A stretch of DNA of 64,000 bases. Source: Brachypterus glaber (lineage: Eukaryota; Arthropoda; Insecta; Coleoptera; Kateretidae). The DNA lies in NCBI GenBank assembly GCA_958510825.1, contig OY294048.1, forward strand, positions 38,529,026-38,593,025, given 5' to 3'. Positions 12,801-22,138 of this stretch are shown here, piece after piece (position 1 is the stretch's first letter; each line of letters begins with the position of its first letter). The notes beneath the pieces are model-generated. The model was not told the origin of the DNA. It ran no database searches and saw only the letters and a list, made by a program, of their open reading frames with translations. Position numbers and translations under genes: made by a program.

Positions 12801-15418
12801 TAATTTTCACTTTTCAACCATTGTCATAGGCAACGGGTGGAAAATAGGCACTAACTACTAGCTAGGTTGTAGGAAAATAAATATTACTTATTATGACACG
12901 TGGGGTGTCAGAAACCCCAGGCGACTTCAAGAAGACATGGCCTCTAATGCTTCAATATTTATACTGCCGTTCATGCTACACTGTGCAAATTAAAAAGCGA
13001 TTGAAAGGTACTGAGGCGCTGTCTTCGCTTGGCGCGAAAATAAAATAGTTACGGAGTAATATTTGGACTCTGAAGTTTGTGACACCCCACGTGTCAGACG
13101 CCGGGTTAAGTACTGATTTGATAAAATTATTAAATAACATTAATTGCTTTATTTAAAAATATGTGTTTTGTTGCATTTACAATGCAATACAATGTATATT
13201 ACTTAGTTAAAAAACAACATGTATACACAAATTCTAAACTTTACATTCTTTTTAATATGTTTGTAACTGTATTTGTATTGTATTAATTTTATTTCATTTT
13301 AATTGTATTCTATTATTTGTATATTAACGTGTCCATAGATGTTAAAGCATCTCAAAGGACTAATAAATATTCTATTCTATTCTATTCTAATGCCGAGTCA
13401 CAAAAAACATTGTTTTAACCTTGTCCGAAGTTTAAAGCCATACAGTGTTTAATATTTGCAGTCGAAGAAAAAGTATAGTCTACAACACGTATGGAATAGT
13501 AATTCCGCGCTGGCGGGACCGTCATACTCGCCTGGCGGCTCGTATGACAAACTTTCCGCTCGCGCGGAATATTGTCTATTCCATACTAGTTAATAACTAG
13601 TAGTTATAGAATATACTATTTTTTATATTATAAAATTAACTTTATTTCTCATTTTATATACAAATTTACGATTCTTGGGGAGCCTATATCATATTTCTCT
13701 GTATACATGTATCCCTATGAAATTACTTAAAAAAAGAGGGCATAAGGATATGCAGGGTACTCTTTTGCTTTGGAAGGGATTTTTTTCAAAAAATAAATAA
13801 ATAAAACTACTATTCTAGCGTTCACGCGCCGTGAATGGTATAATAAAAAATATTATTAGGTATAAAATTAAAAGTTATTTTATTTGATATACAGTAGAGA
13901 CTCGATAATCCGGATCTTCGGTATGTTATCCGAATGATGCGGTAATCCGAACGATAAAATCTACATCTACACATATGGTACTTTATAGTCCGAATACTCT
14001 TATAATAATAATAATAATACCTATATTAGGTGAGAATCGTAAATTTGTATATACAGGGTGATCAGTAACTGTCATGCCAAAATTTAAGAGGTGACTCTAC
14101 ATCCAAAGATATGAAAAAAAACGTTTCTATAAAGGGTGGTCCAGAAATGAGCCCTAATGTAGCTACGGCTATCTTCAAAGATGACATGTTGAATGGGGAA
14201 CAAACAAAAGCATCAATAAAATTTTAATGCTGCAGGGTGATTCTTCATTTAAAACTGAGCAAAAAAGTATTCTTCACCAAAACCTAAGTTTAAAAAGTAA
14301 CGTTTTTGGTGGCACAAAATGTTACTTTCTACTAATTGCATTTTTTTTGAAAACGGTTGCTCCTACAGTGTTACACTGAATGACATTTTTTATGTATTTT
14401 TACTCAAGGAATCTATATTTTTTACAAAAAATACAAAAAAATACACATAAAAAAGTTCGGGGCAAAAATGTGTTAAGCCTCACATATTTTGTCCGTCTAG
14501 GCACGCCTCTGGTTAAATTCAAACAAATAAATTAACATAATCTTATTGCTCTTATTAATACTAGTATACGTACAAAAGCTCGTCGCTCAAGCTTAAAGGG
14601 TACAAGAGTTATTAATTAAAAACCTTTTTTTTATTACCAATTTAAAGGACCGTAGCTCCCTTAGGGGTCATTTGCGGACCAACCTTTAAAGTAATCTTTT
14701 TTTCATATTTTTTAAAGTAGAATCACCCCTTAAATTTCTCGAACTTATTTAATAACCCTGTATATGTAAAAAGAACAAATTAATATTATGCTACTTAATA
14801 ATATACAGTGCGGTCCAAAAGTCACCCCTCCCCCCTTTTAACTTTTGAACGAGTTGAGATATCGACTTCAAATTTTTTAAATAAAACATTCAATTTTTTA
14901 AGTTTTTTTTTTATAATATTTTATTTATGTCAACTAAAATTAGTTTAAAAGTATAATTAACCTTTTTTATGATGAAATTAGGCATTTTTTAAAAATTATT
15001 TGTTTTTTTTAGAGGAATTTTGACATTAATACCCATTTTCAACCCCATTTTAAACCCAATTTTTTTTTTTTTAATTTAAAAATATGGAGTTAAATGGAGA
15101 ATTTTATATGTATTAAAATGATGTATTATACGACCCCCCTTTCTATTTAAAAAAATGTGCCCCCATGCCCCCATTTTAAGAGCTAAAAGTATTAAATATA
15201 TGCTAAAAGATAGTTTAAGTTGTCTCATTTAAAAGTTCCAAATTTGAAGTCGATATCTCAACTGGTTCAAAAGTTAAGAAGGGGGGGGGGGTGACTTTTG
15301 GACCGCACTGTATTCGGCAAATCGCCCCCCGTGAAAATTAATTTAAAACTTTTTTATAGTTACCTTGGTTGACTTGCATGAATGGCAAAAACCTATTAGG
15401 TTGCTGAATGGAGCCCAT
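842..15418 (-). CDS. Amot: Angiomotin-family scaffold (Amot), N-terminal 664 residues in nine exons; 3' end off the left edge
   Basis: Angiomotins are cytoplasmic scaffolds at cell junctions and on actin that bind Yorkie/YAP and regulate Hippo signalling. Coding exons on the minus strand, in transcript order: 15364-15418, 10950-11198, 9855-10001, 8127-8593, 6318-6588, 4327-4472, 3424-3764, 2221-2355, 842-1023. All junctions are GT-AG and all phases agree, giving 664 codons plus one base. The start is the ATG at 15418, in a short first exon encoding MGSIQQPNRF. Visible motifs: RQEPQGQE at residues 52-59, like the vertebrate AMOT tankyrase-binding motif; PPNY at 115-118 and PPAY at 199-202, which are PPxY sites for WW domains. 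From about residue 275 onward a long coiled coil matches the angiomotin C-terminal domain, with signatures such as AEMVEIL, KKQVYVERV, LREKEEMI, KWEQRYLEE and EKDAMIRVLQK. The last visible exon ends at a good donor, so at least one more exon lies beyond the window. Identity is confident from several independent blocks. Confidence 0.93.
1050..1565. mobile_element. Transposon debris in Amot intron: pogo-like end, LINE 3' tail, AT microsatellite
   Basis: At about 1051-1101 the motif ACAGTGGAAACTCCATAACT, followed by a second CCATAACTCGA, resembles the terminal repeat of pogo/Tigger elements. From about 1155 rightward, the reverse complement reads as a LINE 3' end, with an AATAAAG-like signal and a short run of TAC units. 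An (AT)n microsatellite lies at about 1319-1346. Confidence 0.4.
5140..5810. mobile_element. Foldback element in Amot intron, split by a LINE-like fragment
   Basis: Sequence at 5150-5245 reappears inverted in two pieces at 5358-5395 and about 5735-5800. The shared blocks include the CTACTGGCCCTCTTCAGTA arm and an ATTGGTAGACT / AGTCTACCAAT pair. Between the two right-hand pieces, 5475-5735 ends in a run of ATT units and looks like the 3' end of a LINE inserted into the foldback. No coding potential was seen. Confidence 0.5.
6596..6650. repeat. Fragment of a dispersed repeat (GCCGTGAAGATATGTA family)
   Basis: The string GCCGTGAAGATATGTATTGC followed by TACGCATTCCATT recurs near 15583 and 25965, inverted at 44026-44065, and degenerate near 56583. 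It lies next to the acceptor of Amot exon 5. No terminal repeats could be resolved, so these are probably MITE fragments. Confidence 0.5.
7290..8080. repeat. Degenerate short-unit repeat tracts in Amot intron
   Basis: 7300-7500 holds imperfect repeats of a unit with GATGACTAAAAAAAAGG and CACCCCTGACGAAAA; 7505-7640 repeats CCCAACTGTACCACTC-like units. Related tracts occur at 10080-10200, 18640-18900 and 31920-32115. Positions 7970-8075 repeat a TTCGAGGTAA unit. No coding call is justified: the open frames depend on the repeats. Confidence 0.55.
9265..9575. mobile_element. MITE, 311 bp, mariner-type ends (TACAGTGCGCGTGAAAAG)
   Basis: The left end TACAGTGCGCGTGAAAAGTA is the inverse of the right end TACTTTTCACGCGCTGTA, and the complementarity extends inward (AGTTGAGTGCCCAAGAATG versus CATTCTTGGCCCACTCAACT). 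TA at both ends fits a TA target duplication of the Tc1/mariner type. The open frames inside are not genes. Confidence 0.75.
10249..10496. mobile_element. hAT-like MITE, copy 1, with 8-bp target duplication
   Basis: The ends are CAATGAACTAATAACTC and, inverted, CAACGAACTAATAACTC. The element is flanked on both sides by the identical octamer GTATCCCA (10241-10248 and 10497-10504). An 8-bp duplication with CA-starting terminal repeats is the hallmark of hAT elements. Other copies are at 47983 and 56800. It lies in an Amot intron. Confidence 0.8.
10596..10895. mobile_element. Foldback element, about 300 bp
   Basis: AATTCATGAAGCGTCGAATG near 10610 is mirrored by CATTCGACGCTTTATGAATT near 10857, and the complementarity runs inward through TTTATAAACTTA and CATTTTTTTGAAAATG. 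No target duplication was resolved. Confidence 0.6.
12141..13105. mobile_element. Nonautonomous piggyBac-like element, 965 bp, TTAA target
   Basis: The termini are CCCGGCGTCTGACAGGTGG and, inverted, CCCGGCGTCTGACACGTGG: 19 bp with one mismatch. Each end abuts TTAA (12137-12140 and 13106-13109). The related repeat at 25140-25190 has a single TTAA at this point and no insert, so it serves as an empty site. CCC/GGG ends and TTAA targeting are diagnostic of piggyBac. No transposase frame is present, so it would need an enzyme in trans. An internal GACACGTGGGGTGTCAG block near 12895 repeats the terminal motif. Confidence 0.85.
13185..13388 (+). mobile_element. LINE 3' terminal fragment with a TTCTA-repeat tail
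   Basis: This stretch is absent from the matching repeat at 25240. It ends in AATAAATATTC followed by several TTCTA units, and AATG is present on both sides as a possible short target duplication. That is the form of a heavily 5'-truncated non-LTR insertion. Confidence 0.55.
13890..13965. mobile_element. Possible pogo-like terminal sequence
   Basis: ACAGTAGAGACTCGATAATC followed by repeats of ATCCGAA resembles the terminus of pogo-type elements. Only one end was recognised. Confidence 0.3.
14052..14762. mobile_element. Tc1/mariner-type MITE (TACAGGGTGATCAGTAACT), copy 1, 711 bp
   Basis: The left end TACAGGGTGATCAGTAACT matches the copy at 40339. The right end AATAACCCTGTA is a decayed inverse. 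The arms include GGTGGTCCAGAAATGAGCCC and its inverse near 14660. The body (CCTCACATATTTTGTCCGTC, CGCCTCTGG) is also shared with the second copy. No open frame is of note. Confidence 0.75.
14804..15312. mobile_element. MITE of the TACAGTGCGGTCCAAAAGTC family, full copy, 509 bp
   Basis: The left end TACAGTGCGGTCCAAAAGTC is the inverse of the right end GACTTTTGGACCGCACTGTA. The next blocks (AGTTGAGATATCGACTTCAA) are inverted as well. Each end carries TA. Partial copies lie at 19796 (CCDC174 intron) and 43914-44023, beside the assembly gap. Confidence 0.8.
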
Positions 15419-15480
15419 TTTAATTTAAACTTTGTTGATTAGGCGGATGTTTCTTGCATTTCTTCAATAAAATAAACAAA
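15364..15480 (-). promoter_or_regulatory. Amot: Amot first coding exon and probable 5' UTR
   Basis: The first coding exon is 55 bp (15364-15418) and ends in phase 1, which joins exactly to the next exon at 11198 across a 4.2 kb intron. The bases immediately upstream on the minus strand have no convincing acceptor, so they are taken as 5' UTR. The transcription start cannot be fixed from sequence alone, and a further noncoding exon to the right is possible. Confidence 0.5.
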
Positions 15481-17716
15481 TTTAACAAATAATTTAATAT
15501 AAACTATTTAGAAATAATATTATCATTTGGATATGTGATAAAATACAGTGTGGAATTTTGCAACTGACTAAGAAAAAACAAGCCATGAAGATATGTAATG
15601 CTATGCATTCCATTATATATTATTCACAGTAAATGCATTATACCATTAATGCTATATACCATTAATGGCATATTGCATTTCCCTAATAACAATAATTTTC
15701 AAAAAAAAAAAAAATAAAAAAAAACTATGTAAAAAACATCTTTTTTGAAAAACGAAAAATTATTGAAAAAAAAAATTCAAAAAAAAACTTTTAAAAAAAA
15801 TTCAAAATTTTTCAATTTTTTTTTAAATTTTCTTTTGGTAGAATTAATCCTTATAATAAAACTATTTTTTCCTGAAAAAGTTACGTTAATCGGAATTTTC
15901 TTTCAGATTTTTTCGATTTTTTAAAAAGTTTACCTCCCCATAACTTTTTTGTTTTTGGGGGATTACTTTCAAAAACAATAGGGTTCTTCCCCTTGTAGAA
16001 ATTGATTTTTCCTGAAAAGTCAATCGGATTAATCGTTCTTGAGTTATTGTGTTCACAAAAATCGTAAACTTGCCAAAATATTTATTTCTTGGGGACATGG
16101 TCTTTATGACCCCTTAAATTTGACCCTAAAAATACTTTTATAAAACAAAAAGAACACATGGGGGAGGGGGTATCAAGTAAAAAGTTATGTCCCTTTTTAA
16201 CAGTTAAGCTGGAACTTTATGGTTTGTAAAAAATTGCATAAATTGTGGTGACAGCCCCATAAAAAATATTTAATATTTTGAAGCCAGGGGAAACTTGAGT
16301 CCCCAAATGGATATGGGGCCCTCATAGCAGGGGCGAATTTATTTCATTTTAAGAGGGTGGGGAGGCATCCATAAGGAACAAAAATTGCGCATTCACCAAA
16401 AATATAAATTTTGAAGGTATTTCTATGTTAATATATCTCACTGGGGGAGGCCATGCCCCTGTGCCCCCCAAAATCCGCCCATGCCTCATAGCCCTTATCT
16501 CAGCAGTTACATACTGAGCTTGTATAAGCCCAATATGTTATGTATTTTATAAAATCTATAGGGCTGCAACATAAAATGTTTTAACTCGGTTTCAACTATG
16601 TGACAGAATGGCCATGGCCATGGGAAAGGAAGTCAAAAAATAGCTATAATTTGGGGACATAATTGTTGGAAAGCCCCTATAACTTAACTTATTTAATACT
16701 TAAAAATATATATTTTTTAAATTTAGAAACAATTGTTTCTGCCTATGATAGGTATAATCCAATAAAATTTAATCAGGGCACCTAGTTTAATAATTTTTAA
16801 AAACAATATGATTGAATATAACTAATTAACTTTAACAAGGGTCAAAATTGTTTACTTTTAATTATAGCGTAAAATAGATGCTGTAATGTGAAAAATATTT
16901 ATGGAATTTCAGGATAAAGAAATATTAATATTTTGCTTGATTTAACTTTTCCAATCCTACTGCTTTAAAATTATTTATTTTGGTTTTATTTATAATATTA
17001 TCTTAAAAACAGCGATAAAATAACATTCTTTGAAAATACTAAAATAAACAATTAAACGATTAAAGACGACTATCTACTGTAACAGCTAAACGAACTGATT
17101 GGAATTTACAAATCCAAAGTACCTACCTACTTTCACAAAGTCCTAATTTAGCCCAAACAAACATAAAAGACCATCACATTTGACTTACTTGATTTGAAAA
17201 ACATAAAATAATACTTTGAGAGTAATTTTTGGCTTTAATAACAAAATAATAAACTAAAGATGTGCTTCGTACGCAACCGAGAAATTTCTAATGAAATTCT
17301 CCGCGAGAGGGCATCCGAATAAAATTCTTGAAATTCTTTACATTCCACAGTACTAGTCATATCAAAAAATATTACTTTACTGGCGAATGTTTTCATACTT
17401 GACCTTCCACTGGGGCGGCAAATTTAAATTTAGGTCTCTGATTTGACCTATATTTTTGTGTTTACGGATCATGAATACAATTATCATTTTTAACAGTTTT
17501 TACGAAATATTTATTTACTGGCTACTGAAAAGACATATTTCAAATAACTTTTTACTTTGTTAATATTAAAAATTTCTGAAATATATGCAACCGATTATAC
17601 ACATGTGTTATTTGAGTTGACGTTGGGTATTTGTCAAATTGACAGATAAACATAACCTAAGAAAAGGTTTGGACTTTTAGTGTATTTTTCTATAAAACTG
17701 TAGTTAAATTTGAATA
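15481..17716. other. Divergent intergenic region between Amot and CCDC174
   Basis: No gene was recognised. 15580-15670 carries a copy of the GCCGTGAAGATATGTA repeat. 15840-16090 shares a block (TTTTTGTTTTTGGGGG) with 19480-19560. The last 100 bp before 17717 should hold the CCDC174 promoter, but no TATA or initiator was decisive. Confidence 0.45.
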
Positions 17717-20700
17717 ATGAGTAATTACGAAATAAGCAAATCATCTGTAAGTACCTAAATATATTATTTCTTGTTTTTCTCAATACCAAAACCAAACAAG
17801 TCATACAGACAATACTAAATACCTCTGTAACTTTTTAGCTGTTAAGTTTAAAAGCAGAAATTTTACGAAAACAACAAGAATTACTGAAAGAAAAAACAAA
17901 TAATGATGTTAAAATTAGGCATATTAAAAAGAAATCTGTATTAGAAATTAAAAATAAAGGTATTCAAGAAAGGAATGAAAAAGATAAGGAATATGAAGAT
18001 GAAGATATTTTAAGACAGTCAAGGTAACAAGCATGTATACACTTTTTTTGCTTACCTACTTAAGTACACTCGTGTTTTTAAAACATCTTTCTAAATTTAG
18101 GTAATTTATTTTTAGCAAAGCACTAGAAATAAAAAGTAAATTGTATGATAAACTATCCAAAGCTGAAAATTTAGACGAAGATGAAATAAAAGACAATAAC
18201 CAAAGATATTTGGTGAGGTTTGATAGAAAAAATAAATCACAACAAAACTATTCAGAATCTGAGGATGAAAATATAAATGAAGATGATTATGAAGCTAGAA
18301 ATGAAGAAGATGAGTGGCAAGTTATTGTTAGATCTATTATAAAATGGAGCTGAAGTTTGCAACATTTGTTTTCAAAGAAAATTCAAATAGTATATTAAAG
18401 TACTAGTTTCATAACATAAGCTTTTAATGCACGAGTACAAGTTTAGAAAACAAGCCACTTGCGGCGAGTTTTCTAAAGTATTAGTGTGCTAAAAACGTGT
18501 TATGGGATAAGTGCTTTAATATACTATTTGAATTTTCAATGCAAAAAAACGTTGCAAACTTCAGCTTCATATTATAAATATAATTACACAGGCCCACAAA
18601 AAAAAATGTCAATTACTAGTAATCAGATACTTCTTACATACAAACAAAACTTTCTCAACTTATGATTAAGTTTCCCAACTTTTTTCCCTGGAGAAATTTG
18701 ATGACTAAACAAAAAAAAGGTCCTTTCTTAAAAAAAAGTTTTACTCCCAGTAGAAACTTCCCAACTGTACCACTCAATTTTCCCAACTAGTAAAAAAAAG
18801 GTCATTGCCTCTACAAATTTCTCAACTTTTTCCTAACTGGAAAGTAGATTTTCCCAACTCGAGTATAGTTGAGGGGGGTGGCGCCCCCACTATCCCCATC
18901 TTGTCACCCTTAATTATTATATTTAAAATTTTAGGGTTGAATATGTGGATTGTCTGGGAAGAACAAGAACATGTTTAAGAAAAGATTTAGATTTTTTAAA
19001 GACAAAAGATTGCAAGTTAAAGGATTCCATTGGAGCAGAAACTGATGCTGTGGAGGAAAGTTTTCTTGATGAAGTTAAGATTACAGATAATAATGTAGGA
19101 GAAATAAAAAATGATAAAATTGAAACTCTAGAAAATGAAATACCAGCAGATGACACTGGAAAAACTTTATTACATCAACAATGGGAGGAGCAAGAGGAAA
19201 ATATTAGGAATAAGTCAAATGTCCATTACCAAGATATATTATTTAATGGTAAAATGATTTTTACTGATGCTAAACAAGCTAAAAAATTTAAATTAATTAA
19301 TTAAATTATTTTAACCAAAGTTAAATTAATTAAAAAATCTAAATCAAATTAATCTTTTCTAAAAATTTGGAGTTTACCGAATGTTTCCTTAATTTTTCCT
19401 GAAAAAATTACAACAATCCGACTTTTTTTTAGCTTTTTTTTCCGATTAATTTAAGTTTGGACTTTTTCACCCTCCAAAACTTTTTTGTTTTTGGGGGTTT
19501 ATTTTTAAAACAATGGGTATCTTGCCCTCATAGAACTGATTTTAATATGTTTTCTAATTTGCAGAGGCAAGAACACATGGTGTAGGATACTACGAGTTCT
19601 CAAAAGATGAAGAGGAAAGAGCTAAACAACAAGAAGAACTAAAAAAATTAAGGCAAGAAACTGAAAAGGAACAGAAAAAATCTCAGGATCTAAAAGCTCT
19701 TAGGGAAAAACAACTAGCTGCAAGGGTGAAAGCTGCAAGAAATAGGAAGCGCGCTAGAATGGGACTACCTCCAGAGGAGGATGGTATGATATATTTACAG
19801 TGGGGTCCAAAAGTCACCCCCCAGGGCCTCCTCTTATTTTATAAAGGAATTGAGATATTGACTTTAAAATTGGAGCACGTAAATATAATTTATGTCTTCA
19901 AGACAACTTAAGCTATCTTTTGGCATATACATATTTGATATTTTTAGTTCTTAAAACGGGGGATTTTTTAAGGAAAAGGGGGGTCGTGTAAATTGCATGG
20001 TGTAATACATCATTTTTAACCAAATAAAATTCTCTGTTTGACCGTATATTTTTAAACATTTTTTTAAGGTTTTGATTTTTTTTTTTTTTCGATTTTTTAA
20101 GATCTTTTTTTGTAAATTTTAATAATTTATGTTTCGGCATTAGGAAATTGTTTGATTTTTTTAAAGAAATTTGGTCTGACGAATTTTTTATAGGGAAAAA
20201 TAAAATGAGGGGGTAGTCTGTTAACATTTCGAATTTTCGCATTTTAAGAAGTACCCTTTTAATGTTTTATGGTGGAGGATAGAATTTTAAACAAGAACAT
20301 AGGTCATGTGATATATTATTTTAAAAATAATTTAATTGTTTTACCTATATAGATTTTTTTTTCTTCAAAATTATTAAAATTTTCAATATTTTGTGTGTGT
20401 ATTCATTATTTTGACCTTTTTGTGCAAAATTTCCAAAATTAATTTATAAAACATATTAAAAATTTCATCAGTTTTAAAGAAAAAAAATCTTAAATAAAAA
20501 TATCAAAAAATAAATAGTAACATGATTAAATAAAGCATTTTAAGGTCTTTAAAATGACATATCACAAGACCTGGGGTGCCATTTAAAATATTGTCCCCTA
20601 CTGCCCCCCTGGCACCACCTTACCAAATAAAAAATTGAAAAATATTACAAATGATAGTTTTTGTTGTGTGATATATACATTCCAAATTTGAAGTTTATAT

Positions 20701-21422
20701 CTTATTCCATTCAAAACTTATGGTGCCTGTACCGTTTTAAAAGAATAACCCTGTATGTATACATAGAATTAAGTTCAATCCAATTCAATCCATTTTTTAT
20801 TTTAGAACCAGAGCCAGAAAAGCCCACTGAAGAACCACTCAAAGAACCTGAACCAGAAAAAATTGAAACAATTACAAAACCTCATAAAATTAGACCATGG
20901 GACATTGGAAAAATACCACAACATTATGAACAAACCCAAGAAGAATGGAATGAAACACAACGTAAGCTACGGCCTAATGAGTTTGCACCACCTTCTTATG
21001 GCAGAACCAATTTTAGAAGCAACATTAATGTTGAACTAGAAGATACTTTTTCAGAACCTAAACAAAACCTTAGATTTTCTACCAAAAAGGGTAGAAAAAG
21101 AAGCATAAACCCATACAAGAGTGAGATGCAAGAGGAAGAATGTTTTAGTGAGACAAATACCAATGATTTATCAAGAGATAAAAACATGACTAAGATGAAA
21201 CCATACAAAACAAATTATAATGAAACTGGATGGTCTTATGACATAAATAATAAAAGTGAAGTTGAACAGCCTAAAAGAGCAGAAGTTGCACCTCCTGCCA
21301 CATACGATTACTATGGGCCCAGTAGTAGTAAAAAATCAAAAGCTCCATTTGAAAATAATATATCTGAAGCAGTGGAGGCAGGGCTTAAATTTCTTCGAAC
21401 AAAAATAGAGAACAATAAATAG
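17717..21422 (+). CDS. CCDC174: CCDC174 homologue, complete, six exons, 521 residues
   Basis: CCDC174 is a conserved nuclear coiled-coil protein; the human protein has been linked to the exon-junction complex. Exons: 17717-17746, 17839-18023, 18116-18316, 18935-19248, 19565-19783, 20806-21422. Phases agree throughout, giving 1566 coding bases. The diagnostic block WVEYVDCLGRTRTCLRKDL spans exons 3 and 4 and matches the human EEWVDYVDSLGR region. It is followed by QQWEEQEE, NVHYQDI and EARTHGVGYYEFS, then a lysine/arginine-rich coiled coil, and a C-terminal part with IRPWDIGKI and LRPNEFAPPSYG. The N-terminus is Lys/Glu-rich coiled coil. Exon 3 is followed by a GC-AG intron (donor GCAAGT at 18317): only that donor both keeps frame and restores the conserved Trp. 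Intron 3 carries a MITE and intron 5 carries two repeat elements. It is slightly longer than the human protein. Confidence 0.93.
18347..18570. mobile_element. Intact MITE with long inverted repeats, in CCDC174 intron 3
   Basis: GAGCTGAAGTTTGCAAC at the left pairs with GTTGCAAACTTCAGCTTC at the right, and ATTCAAATAGTATATTAAAG with CTTTAATATACTATTTGAAT. A second copy at 28067-31533 is split by a 3.2 kb transposon. This uninterrupted copy shows the pre-insertion sequence AAATAGTATATT. It starts about 30 bp downstream of the GC donor. Confidence 0.8.
19796..20755. mobile_element. Two adjacent repeat elements in CCDC174 intron 5
   Basis: The first begins with TACAGTGGGGTCCAAAAGTC at 19796 and belongs to the family at 14804; its right end is not clear. 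The second occupies about 20255-20755, ends GAATAACCCTGTA, and is related to 38949-39600 through blocks such as ACATATCACAAGACCT and ATTTTAAGGTCTTTAAAATG. The open frames here are repeat-derived. Confidence 0.6.
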
Positions 21423-21940
21423 TAAATGATTTATTATTAGTTTTATTATCTTTATTAGACACCTACATAGTTACATTTTATGATCATGAAATGAAACTGA
21501 ACTTAAAATATAGTCGCCATGGTGTAAACTAAGCCTAGGCTTATAGTTATACAACATTATATACAAAATTATTAACTTTACGTGCAATCCAAAACCTACC
21601 TTATTAATTTTAATAAATCACACAAGAATACATTTTTAAATTAAATATTACAATTAAAAATAAAACCAATTTGAAATGTCAACAAACAAATGTCAAGTTG
21701 ATCATTGCGGAAACGCTTTTTTAGGTTGGTAGCATTGCTAAAAATTTTACTAATTTTTGATGTGGAACGTAAATTAATTAGTTATTTATTATTTAAATCA
21801 CAATAATAAATTTTAAAAATTAATTTGAATGCACATTTTTAGATATGATCTCCAAATTATTTGAAATTCGTGTCAATATTTGAAAATCCCGCTGAATTCA
21901 AAATATTGGCAGAACTGAAACTGCCGGAAGTTACTAAAAA
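21423..21940. other. CCDC174 3' flank and CCDC174-RpL30 intergenic region
   Basis: An AATAAA at 21612-21617 is a plausible CCDC174 polyadenylation signal about 190 bp past the stop. The remainder up to 21940 is AT-rich with no recognised gene, and must include the RpL30 promoter. Confidence 0.4.
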
Positions 21941-21941
21941 A

Positions 21942-21993
21942 CTCTCTTTTTACTTCACGTCTTGTCGGACTGCACGTGGATTTATAAATTAAG
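21942..21993 (+). promoter_or_regulatory. RpL30: RpL30 transcription start region with 5' TOP-like tract, noncoding exon 1
   Basis: CTCTCTTTTTACTTCACG at 21942-21959 is a pyrimidine-rich start of the kind found at 5' TOP mRNAs of ribosomal proteins. The presumed noncoding exon ends at the donor AAG/GTAAAT after 21993 and joins the acceptor TTTCTTTCAG at 22124-22133. A start within this tract fits the general rule for ribosomal protein genes; the exact base is inferred. Confidence 0.65.
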
Positions 21994-22138
21994 GTAAATA
22001 TCTAATAATTGATCACATTTTTATAAATAAATGACGTTTATACATTAGTGATTTATTTCTTATGAAAAACCATAGCGTTTTAAAATATAAGAACATAGTC
22101 CTAACCTAACTTATAACTCATGTTTTCTTTCAGTCATC

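Larger units (their letters stand above)
11706..13595. repeat. Dispersed repeat, copy A, interrupted by two insertions
   Basis: The outer sequence matches 24716-25432 closely: AGAATGTAAGCAAATACAC at the left, and a right part with CGTATGACAAACTTTCCGCT and CGCGCGGAATATTGTCTA. Copy A is longer because of a piggyBac-like element (12141-13105) and a LINE 3' end (about 13185-13388). The right end contains a small GC-rich palindrome. No protein was recognised. Confidence 0.75.

Noticed and set aside
19913..20242. 109-codon minus-strand frame
   Set aside because: Lys/Phe-rich read of T-rich repeat sequence inside a CCDC174 intron.
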